From: an uncultured Clostridium sp.
GTDB taxonomy: Bacteria > Bacillota > Clostridia > TANB77 > CAG-508
Direction of reading: 5' to 3'
DNA length: 56,967 bases
Assembly (NCBI GenBank): GCA_946545015.1
Contig: CAMNMV010000003.1
Coordinates: 1 to 56,967, forward strand
The position numbers were made by a program, and so were the translations under genes. This document shows, piece after piece, positions 17,352 to 24,509 of the stretch; position 1 is the stretch's first letter; every line of letters starts with the position of its first letter. The notes under the pieces were generated by a model. The model had not been told where the DNA came from, did no database searches, and was given only the letters and a program-made list of their open reading frames with translations.

Positions 17352-18173
17352 CTATTCATGTATTATCTTTTCTATTATAGTAAATAAAATAAATAATACT
17401 AAATTAACTATTACAATCATTGCTCCTGTACTTATATTATATACGTATGATAAATATATCCCCATTATAAATGATATTACACTAATAATTGCAGAACTTA
17501 TAACTACACTTTTAAATGATTTAAATATACGCATTGCTGTTAATGCTGGAAATATAATGATACTACTAATTAGCATAACTCCCATCATTCTCATTCCTAC
17601 AACAATCACTAATGCTGAAAGAATTGCAATAATATTTGTATATCTTTTAGCTTTCAATCCACTAGCTTTTGCAAAGTCTTCATCAAAAGTTACAACAAAT
17701 AGTTTTCTGTAATATATAATAAATAATATCGCAACTATTATACTAACAGCTACACTTAAATATACATCTGGTATACTCATTGCTAAAATACTTCCAAACA
17801 TGAAATTACATACATCTGTATTCATTCCAGATGTTACCGATGTAACTGCCACTCCTATTGCTAATGCAGAACTTGAAATTAATGCAATCGCACTATCACT
17901 TTTTATTTTGCTATTATTTCCTATCTTTAACAAAATTATTGCTGATATTGTAACACAAGGAATTGCAATATATAAAGGAGAAGTTACACCAAATGCAGCC
18001 GCTACTGTAAGAACTCCAAAACCAACATGTGATAATCCATCACCTATCATGCTATATCTTTTCAAAACTAAACTTACTCCCAAAAGTGCAGCACAGATAC
18101 TAATTAAAATTCCTACTAACACAGCTCTTTGTATAAAAGCATGTGTCATCATCTCAGCTATTGTTTCTATCAT
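17352..18173 (-). CDS. znuB: Zinc ABC transporter permease
   Basis: A 273-residue ABC-3 family permease with about eight hydrophobic segments. Typical parts are GVSLVLKRYSMIGDGLSH near residue 35, S-P-L-Y-I-A-I-P, and the long helix pair V-V-G-M-R-M-M-G-V-M-L-I-S-S-I-I-I (read across residues 195-213). It forms the membrane channel of a Zn2+ (possibly Mn2+) importer with the ATPase and the binding protein encoded just upstream. Its ATG overlaps the znuC stop by one base (TAATG). Confidence 0.92.
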   Translation of the reverse strand: MIETIAEMMTHAFIQRAVLVGILISICAALLGVSLVLKRYSMIGDGLSHVGFGVLTVAAAFGVTSPLYIAIPCVTISAIILLKIGNNSKIKSDSAIALISSSALAIGVAVTSVTSGMNTDVCNFMFGSILAMSIPDVYLSVAVSIIVAILFIIYYRKLFVVTFDEDFAKASGLKAKRYTNIIAILSALVIVVGMRMMGVMLISSIIIFPALTAMRIFKSFKSVVISSAIISVISFIMGIYLSYVYNISTGAMIVIVNLVLFILFTIIEKIIHE

Positions 18174-18841
18174 TATTTTGCACCTCCTAATTTAAAATCA
18201 GAAGGTACACCACAAAATGTAACTTCTCCATTTTGTATTTCAACTACTTTATCAGCATATTTCAAAGCTCTTTCAACATCATGTGAAACAATTAAAATAG
18301 TCATACTATCTTCTTTTAATTTTTTTAATAATTCATAAATTTGTATGCTTATACTTGGATCTAATCCATTTGTTGGTTCATCTAATACAATAATATCTTT
18401 TCCAGCGCATAATGCTCTAGCAATTAGAACTCTTTGTTGTTGTCCTCCAGATAGATTTGCAAAACATTTCTTTCTTATATCGTAAATTTCCAATTTTTCC
18501 ATGATTTCTCTTGCTTTTTCTTTATCTTCTTTTTTATAAAATATACTTTTTATATTATTTGAAATCGTTCCTGATAATACAACTTCTTCAATAGTAGCAG
18601 GAAAATTGCTTTGTATTTCACTTTTTTGTGGCAAATATCCTATATAGTTAGTTTTAATAATTTCTCCTGTATATCCTTTATTTAGTCCTAATATGCATTT
18701 TAATAAAGTACTTTTACCTGAACCATTTTCTCCAACAATACAGGTAAAACTTCCTTTTTCAACTGCAATATTTATGCCTTTTAATGTATCTTTCTTTGTT
18801 GGATAACTAAACTTTAAGTCTTTAATTTGGATTAAATCCAT
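18173..18841 (-). CDS. znuC: Zinc ABC transporter ATP-binding protein
   Basis: A 222-residue ATPase with Walker A VGENGSGKSTLLKCILG, Q-loop GYLPQKSEIQSNFP, signature NLSGGQQQRVLIARA, Walker B DIIVLDEPTNGLD and switch His VSHDVERA. The Q-loop of the P-Q-K type is common to metal importers of the ZnuC/MntB class. It powers the ZnuB channel. Start follows a TAGGTAATTAT site. It lies 50 bp after znuA and overlaps znuB by one base. Confidence 0.94.
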   Translation of the reverse strand: MDLIQIKDLKFSYPTKKDTLKGINIAVEKGSFTCIVGENGSGKSTLLKCILGLNKGYTGEIIKTNYIGYLPQKSEIQSNFPATIEEVVLSGTISNNIKSIFYKKEDKEKAREIMEKLEIYDIRKKCFANLSGGQQQRVLIARALCAGKDIIVLDEPTNGLDPSISIQIYELLKKLKEDSMTILIVSHDVERALKYADKVVEIQNGEVTFCGVPSDFKLGGAK

Positions 18842-18891
18842 ATAATTACCTACTTTCTACTTTTTCACTATTTTCTTCATCAATATTTATT

Positions 18892-19896
18892 CTATTGTAA
18901 TGCTTTCTTTAGTACGTCTACATTTCTTTCCATCAAACTTACCCATGTTTCTCCATTATTAAAATCGTCTAAAGTCACATTATGAAGTGTTTGAATTTGC
19001 ATTGCTTTGGCACCTGTTTCATCAGCTATTGTTTTAGCTACTGTTCCAGGATTTAATTCTATATATAATACTACTGGTATTTTTTCTTCTTTTACTTTAT
19101 TTTGTAAATATGCTATTGTTTTAGCTGATGGATCTGTTTCAGAACTACATCCATTAAAAGCAGCACTTACTTTTAAGTCATAATAATCAATAAAATATTG
19201 CATTGGCATTTTGTCAGCAAATATTAATCTATCTCTAACCTTATTATCAACTATATCTTTAATTTTACTATCTACATCATTTATTTTTGCAATATATTTA
19301 TCTGCATTTTCTTTATACTTATTTGAATTTTCACTATCAATTTTTTCCATTGAACTTTCTAATTTTTTTATCATTTTTATTGCATTTTTTGGAGATGTCC
19401 ATATATGTTCATCAAAAGCTCCTTCTTCATGTTCATGCTCATGCTCTGCTCCTTCATCATCATCATGTTCATGTTCTTCTTCCTCTTCTGCTCCATCTAC
19501 TTCTTTTTCTTCTATTGTGTCGACAAAATCTGCTATACATACTATTTCTTTATTATTTGAATCTAATGAAGCTAGCACTTTATCAGACCATTGTTCCATT
19601 TCTCCACCTATATATACAAATAAATCTGCATCTTGAATTTTTATTAAATCCTTAGCTGTTGGATCATAACTATGAGCCTCTTTACCAGGTCCAAGTAAAA
19701 ACGATAATTCAATTTTTTTATTATCTCCTATTATTGCTCTTAAAAAGTCATAACTTGCAAAATTACTAGCTACAACCTTTATCTTCTTATCATCACTTTT
19801 TTCTTCATTTTTCTTTCCACCTAAAACTATAGCAACTCCTATACCTACTACTATAAGAATAGCTATTAATAATAATATTACTTTTTTAAATTTCAT
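18892..19896 (-). CDS. znuA: Zinc ABC transporter substrate-binding protein
   Basis: A 334-residue cluster A-I metal-binding protein. The N-terminus is an anchor (residues 4-27) without a lipobox Cys, so it may stay attached by an uncleaved helix. Metal ligands are expected at KEAHSYDPTAKDL (His near residue 77), at the DEHIWTSPKNA His, and at the later ADKMPMQYFIDYY and ELNPGT regions. An acidic His-rich loop (about residues 136-160, H-E-H-D-D-D-E and E-H-E-H-E-H) is the zinc-loading segment typical of ZnuA/AdcA. The start has AGGAGG; a stem-loop ends right at this site. It captures Zn2+ outside the membrane for ZnuBC. Confidence 0.94.
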   Translation of the reverse strand: MKFKKVILLLIAILIVVGIGVAIVLGGKKNEEKSDDKKIKVVASNFASYDFLRAIIGDNKKIELSFLLGPGKEAHSYDPTAKDLIKIQDADLFVYIGGEMEQWSDKVLASLDSNNKEIVCIADFVDTIEEKEVDGAEEEEEHEHDDDEGAEHEHEHEEGAFDEHIWTSPKNAIKMIKKLESSMEKIDSENSNKYKENADKYIAKINDVDSKIKDIVDNKVRDRLIFADKMPMQYFIDYYDLKVSAAFNGCSSETDPSAKTIAYLQNKVKEEKIPVVLYIELNPGTVAKTIADETGAKAMQIQTLHNVTLDDFNNGETWVSLMERNVDVLKKALQ

Positions 19897-19903
19897 TAAA
19901 ATT

Positions 19904-19964
19904 TCCTCCTTATTTTAAACACGACAAATAGAGTAGGCAATTTTACCTACTTGCTTAAAATAAG
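19904..19964 (-). promoter_or_regulatory. Stem-loop leading into the znuA ribosome binding site
   Basis: Outer arms CTTATTTTAA and TTAAAATAAG are perfect complements, and an inner stem AGTAGG/CCTACT sits between them. The 3' arm runs straight into the znuA GGAGG (19904-19908). It may stabilise or pace the znuA part of the message; no ligand-binding RNA class is recognised. Confidence 0.5.
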
Positions 19965-19965
19965 T

Positions 19966-20268
19966 TTACTCATTCAACTGTACTTTTTGGAATATTAAAG
20001 ATGATTGCACAAATACAAAATTTTCTTTGTGTAATCTTGATAAAATATAATAGATTAAAAATCCTACAAAAACATATAAAATAATATATGCAAAAGATAT
20101 ACTTATAATAGTTTTTGCAATATGTATTATGTGACATATTGCACAATTATCTTCATGACATGTCTCTAAATGATGTTCAGCTTGTGATACAATAATAGAA
20201 AAAATTAAAGAAGCACAAATAAAACTTATTACAAATATTTTAATAACTTTTAAAACATTTTTTTCCAT
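19966..20268 (-). CDS. Small His/Cys-rich membrane protein of the zinc operon
   Basis: A 100-residue protein with two hydrophobic segments (about residues 8-29 and 58-82). Between them is a loop, HHLETCHEDNCAICHIIHIA, with three Cys and five His plus acidic residues, suited to binding zinc outside the membrane. The chosen ATG (20268) has GGAGGTG; a longer frame would overlap the regulator gene. It lies 25 bp after the Fur-family gene and 69 bp before znuA. I do not know a characterised family; a metal-capture, chaperone or sensing role is inferred from the ligands and context. Confidence 0.8.
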   Translation of the reverse strand: MEKNVLKVIKIFVISFICASLIFSIIVSQAEHHLETCHEDNCAICHIIHIAKTIISISFAYIILYVFVGFLIYYILSRLHKENFVFVQSSLIFQKVQLNE

Positions 20269-20293
20269 ATGTATCACCTCCAAATTAATATTT

Positions 20294-20683
20294 TCATTTA
20301 GAACACTCTTCACATGTCCCATAAATAATTGTATTATTATCAAAATTAAATTTATGTTCTTCTTTTATATGATTACTCACTTTTTCAAACTCTTGGCACT
20401 CTAAGTGTATTGTTTTTCCACATTTTTTACATTTCAAATGAAAATGATCATTACAATTTGGTTTTATATATTGATAAAACTTTGTGTGATCTTTTATATC
20501 AACTCTTACATTATTATTTTTTTCTAAAAAATCTAAAAATCTATAAATTGTAGTTAATCCCACATTTTGACTATTTTCTTTCATATACTTATAAATTTCT
20601 TCTGAACTTATAAATCTATCTTCATTTTCAATAAGATATTCTTCAATCAATTTTCTTTGCTTCGTTTTATATTTATTTTCCAC
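20294..20683 (-). CDS. Fur-family metalloregulator, probably Zur
   Basis: A 129-residue Fur-family repressor. The winged helix covers about residues 5-75 (S-S-E-E-I-Y-K-Y-M, V-G-L-T-T-I-Y-R-F-L-D-F-L), and the metal domain has HFHLKCKKCGKTIHLEC plus the C-terminal pair GTCEECSK, giving the two CxxC structural zinc knots. Starting codon is GTG with an AGAGGT site. Being first in an operon with znuA-znuC-znuB makes a zinc uptake repressor most likely, though Fur or PerR specificity cannot be excluded from sequence alone. A 7-1-7 palindrome over its promoter suggests autoregulation of the whole operon. Confidence 0.9.
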   Translation of the reverse strand: MENKYKTKQRKLIEEYLIENEDRFISSEEIYKYMKENSQNVGLTTIYRFLDFLEKNNNVRVDIKDHTKFYQYIKPNCNDHFHLKCKKCGKTIHLECQEFEKVSNHIKEEHKFNFDNNTIIYGTCEECSK

Positions 20684-20709
20684 TTAAAATACCTCTTTTT
20701 ATCTCAATT

Positions 20710-20724
20710 TGAAAATCATTTTCA
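20710..20724. promoter_or_regulatory. Fur-family 7-1-7 box of the zinc operon
   Basis: TGAAAAT-C-ATTTTCA, extended by one more pair to TTGAAAATCATTTTCAA. It has the geometry of Bacillus Fur, PerR and Zur boxes but its own sequence. It starts right after the -10 box, over the expected transcription start. Confidence 0.75.
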
Positions 20725-20753
20725 ATTTTACTATTTTTTTAATAATTTGTCAA
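20725..20753 (-). promoter_or_regulatory. Promoter of the zinc operon
   Basis: Minus strand TTGACA (20753-20748), 17-base spacer, TAAAAT (20730-20725), with the 7-1-7 box directly downstream. Confidence 0.8.
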
Positions 20754-20756
20754 GTA

Positions 20757-20781
20757 TACAATGGGACGGAGGATTTGTCTA
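20757..20781. repeat. Half copy of the GGGACGGAG palindromic repeat
   Basis: Reads TACAATGGGACGGAGGA then TTTGTCTA, matching one arm of the repeats at 10271 and 21678. It abuts the stop codon of the acetyltransferase gene and lies next to the zinc operon -35 box. Confidence 0.65.
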
Positions 20782-21210
20782 TTATGCTTCTTTCTTAAAA
20801 TATTTAATTAAAAAGTATTTATTTAATTTTTCATTATCTTTATTTTCTCTTACAAATTCAACTGTAAATCCACATTTTTTATAAAATTCTGGAGCTTGAA
20901 ATCCATATGTTGTTAAATTAATATTTTCAAACTCTTTATTTTTAAAGTATTCTTCAACCTCTTTTACAAGCATACTTCCAATATGTTTATTTCTATATTC
21001 TTCTAATACTATAAGATCTTCAATATGAACTTCTTTATAATATGAATGTCCTGTTATTATTCCAACTATTTTTCCATCTTCTTTTGCAATAAAAGAAAAA
21101 GGTGTATAATTACAAACAATATCATTTTTTTGTGCATATTTATTAAATTCTACATTTATTATTTTATAGAATTCTTCATCTAAATTTTCATTATATTCTA
21201 TATTTATCAT
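20782..21210 (-). CDS. GNAT N-acetyltransferase
   Basis: A 142-residue GNAT-fold protein. The strand-4/loop region is VHIEDLIVLEEYRNKHIG, with the acetyl-CoA loop R-N-K-H-I-G-S-M-L-V, and the end has GFQAPEFYKKCGFTVEF. The substrate is unknown. Length fits a minimal single-domain GNAT. It follows the NUDIX gene by 19 bp and may be co-transcribed with it. Its stop codon is abutted by the half palindromic repeat. Confidence 0.88.
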   Translation of the reverse strand: MINIEYNENLDEEFYKIINVEFNKYAQKNDIVCNYTPFSFIAKEDGKIVGIITGHSYYKEVHIEDLIVLEEYRNKHIGSMLVKEVEEYFKNKEFENINLTTYGFQAPEFYKKCGFTVEFVRENKDNEKLNKYFLIKYFKKEA

Positions 21211-21229
21211 TTTTATTTCCTTCTTTCTA

Positions 21230-21655
21230 TTAATACTTATCTATTCCTGTCCCATTTTTCAAATAAACTTTTATCTGTCTTATAATATGTGGTATATTAT
21301 AGTTTCCAGCAACTTTTTTGTTATCTAATAATCTATCATCAATAGTAAGCCATTCTAGTTTATTTTTTTCTTCTACTAATTCTACTTCATTTTTTAATAT
21401 ACCATAATATACTTGTAAATTATTTTCGTATTTGAAATAGTTTAAATCCATAAAATGATCTAATTTAATATCTTTTCTACTTATTCCTGTTTCTTCAAAT
21501 AATTCTCTATAAGCGGCTTCATCATTCGTTTCTCCAACTTCTACTTTTCCGCCCACAAAATTATATAATCCTTTATACGGTTCTTTTGCTCTTATACAAA
21601 AAAGTACTTTATCTTGTTCTTTATTAAATACTACAATTAAATTTAGTTTTCTCAT
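21230..21655 (-). CDS. NUDIX hydrolase
   Basis: A 141-residue NUDIX protein. The box is complete: GGKVEVGETNDEAAYRELF followed by EETGI, matching G-x5-E-x7-R-E-U-x-E-E-x-G-U. The N-terminus reads KVLFCIRAKEPYKGLYNF, as in MutT-like nucleotide or sugar-nucleotide pyrophosphohydrolases. It likely hydrolyses a nucleoside diphosphate derivative, perhaps a damaged nucleotide. It sits between a palindromic repeat and the GNAT gene. Confidence 0.92.
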   Translation of the reverse strand: MRKLNLIVVFNKEQDKVLFCIRAKEPYKGLYNFVGGKVEVGETNDEAAYRELFEETGISRKDIKLDHFMDLNYFKYENNLQVYYGILKNEVELVEEKNKLEWLTIDDRLLDNKKVAGNYNIPHIIRQIKVYLKNGTGIDKY

Positions 21656-21677
21656 ATTTATACTACCACCTACTTTT

Positions 21678-21736
21678 AGACAAAGGGACGGAGTAATCGT
21701 CTATTCAAGCTAGACAAATTCTCCGTCCCTTTGTCT
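21678..21736. repeat. Nested palindromic GGGACGGAG repeat, copy 2
   Basis: Outer arms AGACAAAGGGACGGAG and CTCCGTCCCTTTGTCT are a perfect 16-bp inverted repeat; inner parts are TAATCGTCTA and TAGACAAATT. It lies between the NUDIX gene and guaD and could also act as a transcript end. Confidence 0.85.
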
Positions 21737-21752
21737 TGTTTCTTTGTCTATT

Positions 21753-22229
21753 TTAATATATTGTTTTATCAATTTTATTTTTGAATTTTTTAAATTCTTC
21801 TATTGTTTCTTCTCGATCAATATTTTTTAATTCTAATATATTATTATCGTCAATATCATTTGCTAATTTTCCAATATAATTATAAATAAAGTCGTCTCTA
21901 AATCCTATTTCAGCCGCATCTTTTTTTGTATTCCCATAATATACTCTTTTTACATTTGACCATATTATTGCAGATAAACACATTGGACATGGATAACATG
22001 ATGTATATATTTCACATCCTGATAAATCATGTGAATTTATATTTTTACAAGCATCTCTTATTGCCATAACTTCAGCATGTGCTGTTGGATCATTGTTTAA
22101 TAATACTTTATTTGCTCCTTTACCTATTATTTTACCCTCTTTTACGACACAGGCTCCAAATGGTCCTCCCTCATTTGTTGTTAAATTTTCATTGGCTAGT
22201 TCTTTTGCAACTTTCATATATTCATTCAT
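21753..22229 (-). CDS. guaD: Guanine deaminase
   Basis: A 158-residue CDA-fold deaminase close to Bacillus GuaD in length and sequence. It has G-G-P-F-G-A-C-V-V-K, the zinc motif NDPTAHAEVMAIRDAC (His and catalytic Glu), the second zinc motif YTSCYPCPMCLSAI, and the GuaD-typical DAAEIGFRDDFIYNYIG. It converts guanine to xanthine in purine salvage and nitrogen use. Being well matched to GuaD in the C-terminal half argues against TadA or cytidine deaminase. It is a lone gene ahead of a repeat. Confidence 0.88.
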   Translation of the reverse strand: MNEYMKVAKELANENLTTNEGGPFGACVVKEGKIIGKGANKVLLNNDPTAHAEVMAIRDACKNINSHDLSGCEIYTSCYPCPMCLSAIIWSNVKRVYYGNTKKDAAEIGFRDDFIYNYIGKLANDIDDNNILELKNIDREETIEEFKKFKNKIDKTIY

Positions 22230-22250
22230 TTATATTTTCTCCCTTCTATT

Positions 22251-22757
22251 TTATATTGTCATATTATTTATATCATCTAAATCAATTACTTTATACTTTT
22301 TACAATTTTCTTTAATATAATTTATCTTATCACCTTTACATTTTATACCACTTTTGGCCCATCCAATCATTTGAATTAATCCTTTAAAAGTTGGTTTATA
22401 ATTATATTGTTCTTTTCTTATTTTTTGTTTTATCCAACGTGATATACATCTTCTATAAATTGTAAAACTACTTAAATTTATGTAATAAACTATATCAGCT
22501 TCTTTTACTCCATTGATAAATTTTTTTCTTCCCACATCTTCTATTATCCATGATTTCTGACTTAAAATTTCATTAAATATTTTTTGTATTTCTTCATCTG
22601 TTCGTTTAATATTTTCATTTTCACCTTTATCATTCCATACGACTTGATCAAGTTCATACATTTTAATAGCATATTTTTCAGCCATTTTTCTTGCAAGGGT
22701 TGATTTTCCACTCCCAACAGGTCCAATTATATAAATTTTATTGAAAGTTTCTTCCAT
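22251..22757 (-). CDS. P-loop kinase-like protein (FlaR/topology modulation type)
   Basis: A 168-residue P-loop protein: YIIGPVGSGKSTLARKMA (Walker A at about residues 8-17), YELDQVVWNDKG, and WIIEDVGRKKFINGVKEAD with YYINLSSFTIYRRC. These are traits of the adenylate kinase-like family often annotated topology modulation protein. It probably phosphorylates a small molecule or nucleotide. The longer frame begins 12 codons earlier, but the ATG at 22757 has GGAGGA at five bases. It ends 21 bp before guaD begins. Confidence 0.8.
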   Translation of the reverse strand: MEETFNKIYIIGPVGSGKSTLARKMAEKYAIKMYELDQVVWNDKGENENIKRTDEEIQKIFNEILSQKSWIIEDVGRKKFINGVKEADIVYYINLSSFTIYRRCISRWIKQKIRKEQYNYKPTFKGLIQMIGWAKSGIKCKGDKINYIKENCKKYKVIDLDDINNMTI

Positions 22758-22786
22758 ATTTCCTCCATAAATCATATATATTACAA

Positions 22787-22812
22787 AAAGCAAGCCTTAC
22801 TTTGCTTGCTTA
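22787..22812 (-). terminator. Hairpin terminator, AAGCAAGC variant
   Basis: AAGCAAGC and GCTTGCTT form an 8-bp stem followed by TTTTT on the minus strand; related in its AAGCAAG arm to the hairpins at 8382, 9204 and 10995. Confidence 0.7.
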
Positions 22813-22874
22813 CACATATCTTTATTTTTTCTAAATCTTCTGATATATTTAATGTTTTCTCATCTTTATATATT

Positions 22875-23351
22875 CTATAAAGTCCTGTAATTGTTTTTAT
22901 CAGCTCTATCATCTAATTTTCTATCATATTGTTCATTATTATAGAACCAATCTGTCTTTTTATCTTTTGGATTTACTTTTCTTCCTTTATCTATTAACAT
23001 ATCAAAAAGAACTCCTACTGCTAATATCATTGCTAAAAATGATATAAATGCATTTATCATATCTCCTGATTCAAGTGATCCGTTTGCTATTGCTCCTATA
23101 TGATTAAATAAATCTACTCCAAAATACATTCCATATGCTATTGTATATATAATTGCTCCTATTAATTTTCTTTTTACTACTAATACCATACAAGCTAATA
23201 CTACAAATGATAGTACTATTTCTACTTGTGAATTTAATGGTACTATACTTCCTAATGTTGTTCCAAATTCAGGCATTATTGCAACTATTACTCTAAATGC
23301 CCAAAACATTGCCATAAACATTACTAATAACCATGTTGAAAAATTTTTCAT
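22875..23351 (-). CDS. Hypothetical four-helix membrane protein
   Basis: A 158-residue protein with four hydrophobic segments (about residues 6-26, 42-60, 64-84, 98-116) and a polar, charged C-terminal tail (about 120-158, rich in Asp, Lys and Asn). The tail is probably cytoplasmic. I do not recognise a family. It has an AAGGAGG site and sits between two terminators, so it may be a single-gene unit; no promoter of its own is obvious in the 90 bp upstream. Confidence 0.75.
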   Translation of the reverse strand: MKNFSTWLLVMFMAMFWAFRVIVAIMPEFGTTLGSIVPLNSQVEIVLSFVVLACMVLVVKRKLIGAIIYTIAYGMYFGVDLFNHIGAIANGSLESGDMINAFISFLAMILAVGVLFDMLIDKGRKVNPKDKKTDWFYNNEQYDRKLDDRADKNNYRTL

Positions 23352-23382
23352 TTGTTTTCCTCCTTATTTTTAATTAGAAAAA

Positions 23383-23436
23383 AAGACTTAATCAATACAT
23401 CCAGCCAAGCAAACTGGATTGTTGACAAAGCCTTTT
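23383..23436 (-). terminator. Long-stem terminator after the DUF1292 gene
   Basis: On the minus strand AAAGGCTTTGTCAACA-ATCCAG pairs, with small bulges, with CTGGATGTATTGATTAAGTC and is followed by a run of seven T. It ends the ireB-ruvX-DUF1292 transcript. Confidence 0.8.
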
Positions 23437-23441
23437 GTTAA

Positions 23442-23765
23442 TTATTCTTCATCAATGAAATTAAAATCATCTTTATATTTTTCTTTGAAGATCTCAAATA
23501 CTTTGCTTAGTACTTCATCATCGTCAACACTAACATAAGATTCTTCTTCTGAATTTTCATCATCATTATCTTCTAATTTTAGTATTACAACTTCACCATC
23601 TGGTTCTTCTCCTTCTTCTGCAACAGGTAATAATACTACATATTCTTCATCATCTAATTCTATTAAATCTAAAAATTCGAATTTTACTTCATTTCCGTTT
23701 TCATCATTTAATGTTATGATATTATCGAATTCTTCTAAGTTTTCCCCATCAAAATTTTCTTCCAT
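23442..23765 (-). CDS. DUF1292 family acidic protein
   Basis: A 107-residue, strongly acidic protein of the DUF1292/YrzB family: TLNDENGNEVKFEFLDLI, then Y-V-V-L-L-P-V near residue 45 and V-V-I-L-K-L-E-D near 68. Members are encoded next to ireB and ruvX in many Bacillota, as here. Function unknown; cytosolic. It is longer than the usual 85-95 residues because of an Asp/Glu-rich insert and a C-terminal helix (VFEIFKEKYKDDFNFI). It has its own promoter. Confidence 0.9.
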   Translation of the reverse strand: MEENFDGENLEEFDNIITLNDENGNEVKFEFLDLIELDDEEYVVLLPVAEEGEEPDGEVVILKLEDNDDENSEEESYVSVDDDEVLSKVFEIFKEKYKDDFNFIDEE

Positions 23766-23793
23766 AATTATCTCCTTTCAAATTTATACTCTC

Positions 23794-23822
23794 ATTTTAA
23801 CATTTAAATATATTTTTTTCAA
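23794..23822 (-). promoter_or_regulatory. Promoter of the DUF1292 gene
   Basis: Minus strand TTGAAA (23822-23817), 17-base spacer, extended -10 TGTTAAAAT (TAAAAT at 23799-23794). Confidence 0.6.
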
Positions 23823-23829
23823 CAAAAAT

Positions 23830-24246
23830 TTAACTTTTTTTGTTTATATATGATTCTAATATATAAACTGCTGATATAGTATCTACTATATTTCTTTTTT
23901 TATTCTTATTAATGCCAAGAAAATTCATAGTCTTATGTGCTTCAACAGTTGTCAATCTTTCATCCATTGTTTCAATTTTTAATTTATTATACTTACATTT
24001 TAATTTATGAATAAACTCTTCAGTTTTTTTAGTTCTTTCTGATTCAGTACCTTTTAATGTTATAGGAAGTCCTACAACTATAGTATCAATATTATATTGT
24101 TCTAATATTTCATCTAATCTTTTTAAAACAATTTTATCAGAATTATTTCTTTGTATTGTTTCTAGTCCTTGTACAGTTATATTTAATTCATCTGTTATTG
24201 CAAGTCCAACTCTTGCTTCTCCATAATCTATTCCTAATTTTCTCAT
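23830..24246 (-). CDS. ruvX: Pre-16S rRNA nuclease / putative Holliday junction resolvase
   Basis: A 138-residue RuvX/YqgF protein with an RNase H-like fold. It starts LGIDYGEARVGLAITDELN (first catalytic Asp), has VVGLPITLKGTESERTK in the middle, and DERLTTVEAHKTM (catalytic Glu/Arg region), with a final Asp in R-N-I-V-D-T-I-S-A. It trims the 5' end of 16S rRNA and was earlier proposed as a resolvase. Its ATG overlaps the ireB stop (TAATG). Confidence 0.95.
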   Translation of the reverse strand: MRKLGIDYGEARVGLAITDELNITVQGLETIQRNNSDKIVLKRLDEILEQYNIDTIVVGLPITLKGTESERTKKTEEFIHKLKCKYNKLKIETMDERLTTVEAHKTMNFLGINKNKKRNIVDTISAVYILESYINKKS

Positions 24247-24497
24247 TATTCTAATCCTATATAATTTTTTACTAATTTTTCTAATAATTCATCTCTTTCA
24301 ATTTCTCGTATTTTACTTCTTGCATCTTTATGGCTTGTTATATATGTTGGATCTCCTGATAAAATATATCCAACTAATTGATTTATTGGATTATATCCTT
24401 TTTCAGTTAATGCTTCATATACTTCTTTTAAAATTTCTTTAGTATCTATTTGTCTATCTCTTTCAACCTTAAAATTCATAGTTTTGTCAAATTCCAT
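24246..24497 (-). CDS. ireB: IreB family regulatory phosphoprotein (UPF0297)
   Basis: An 83-residue protein of the IreB/YrzL family: [19 protein letters not shown], then [16 protein letters not shown] and [18 protein letters not shown]. In Enterococcus the homologue is a substrate of the IreK Ser/Thr kinase and affects cephalosporin resistance; here the Thr in the N-terminal I-D-T region is a possible phosphosite. It lies 12 bp after the GAF/GGDEF-like gene and overlaps ruvX by one base. In most Clostridia alaS precedes ireB; here it does not. Confidence 0.95.
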   Translation of the reverse strand: MEFDKTMNFKVERDRQIDTKEILKEVYEALTEKGYNPINQLVGYILSGDPTYITSHKDARSKIREIERDELLEKLVKNYIGLE

Positions 24498-24509
24498 AAT
24501 CTTTACCTC

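Noticed and set aside
19211..19655. Plus-strand frames opposite znuA
   Set aside because: They mirror the His/Glu-rich loop of znuA and have no ribosome site; antisense shadows.
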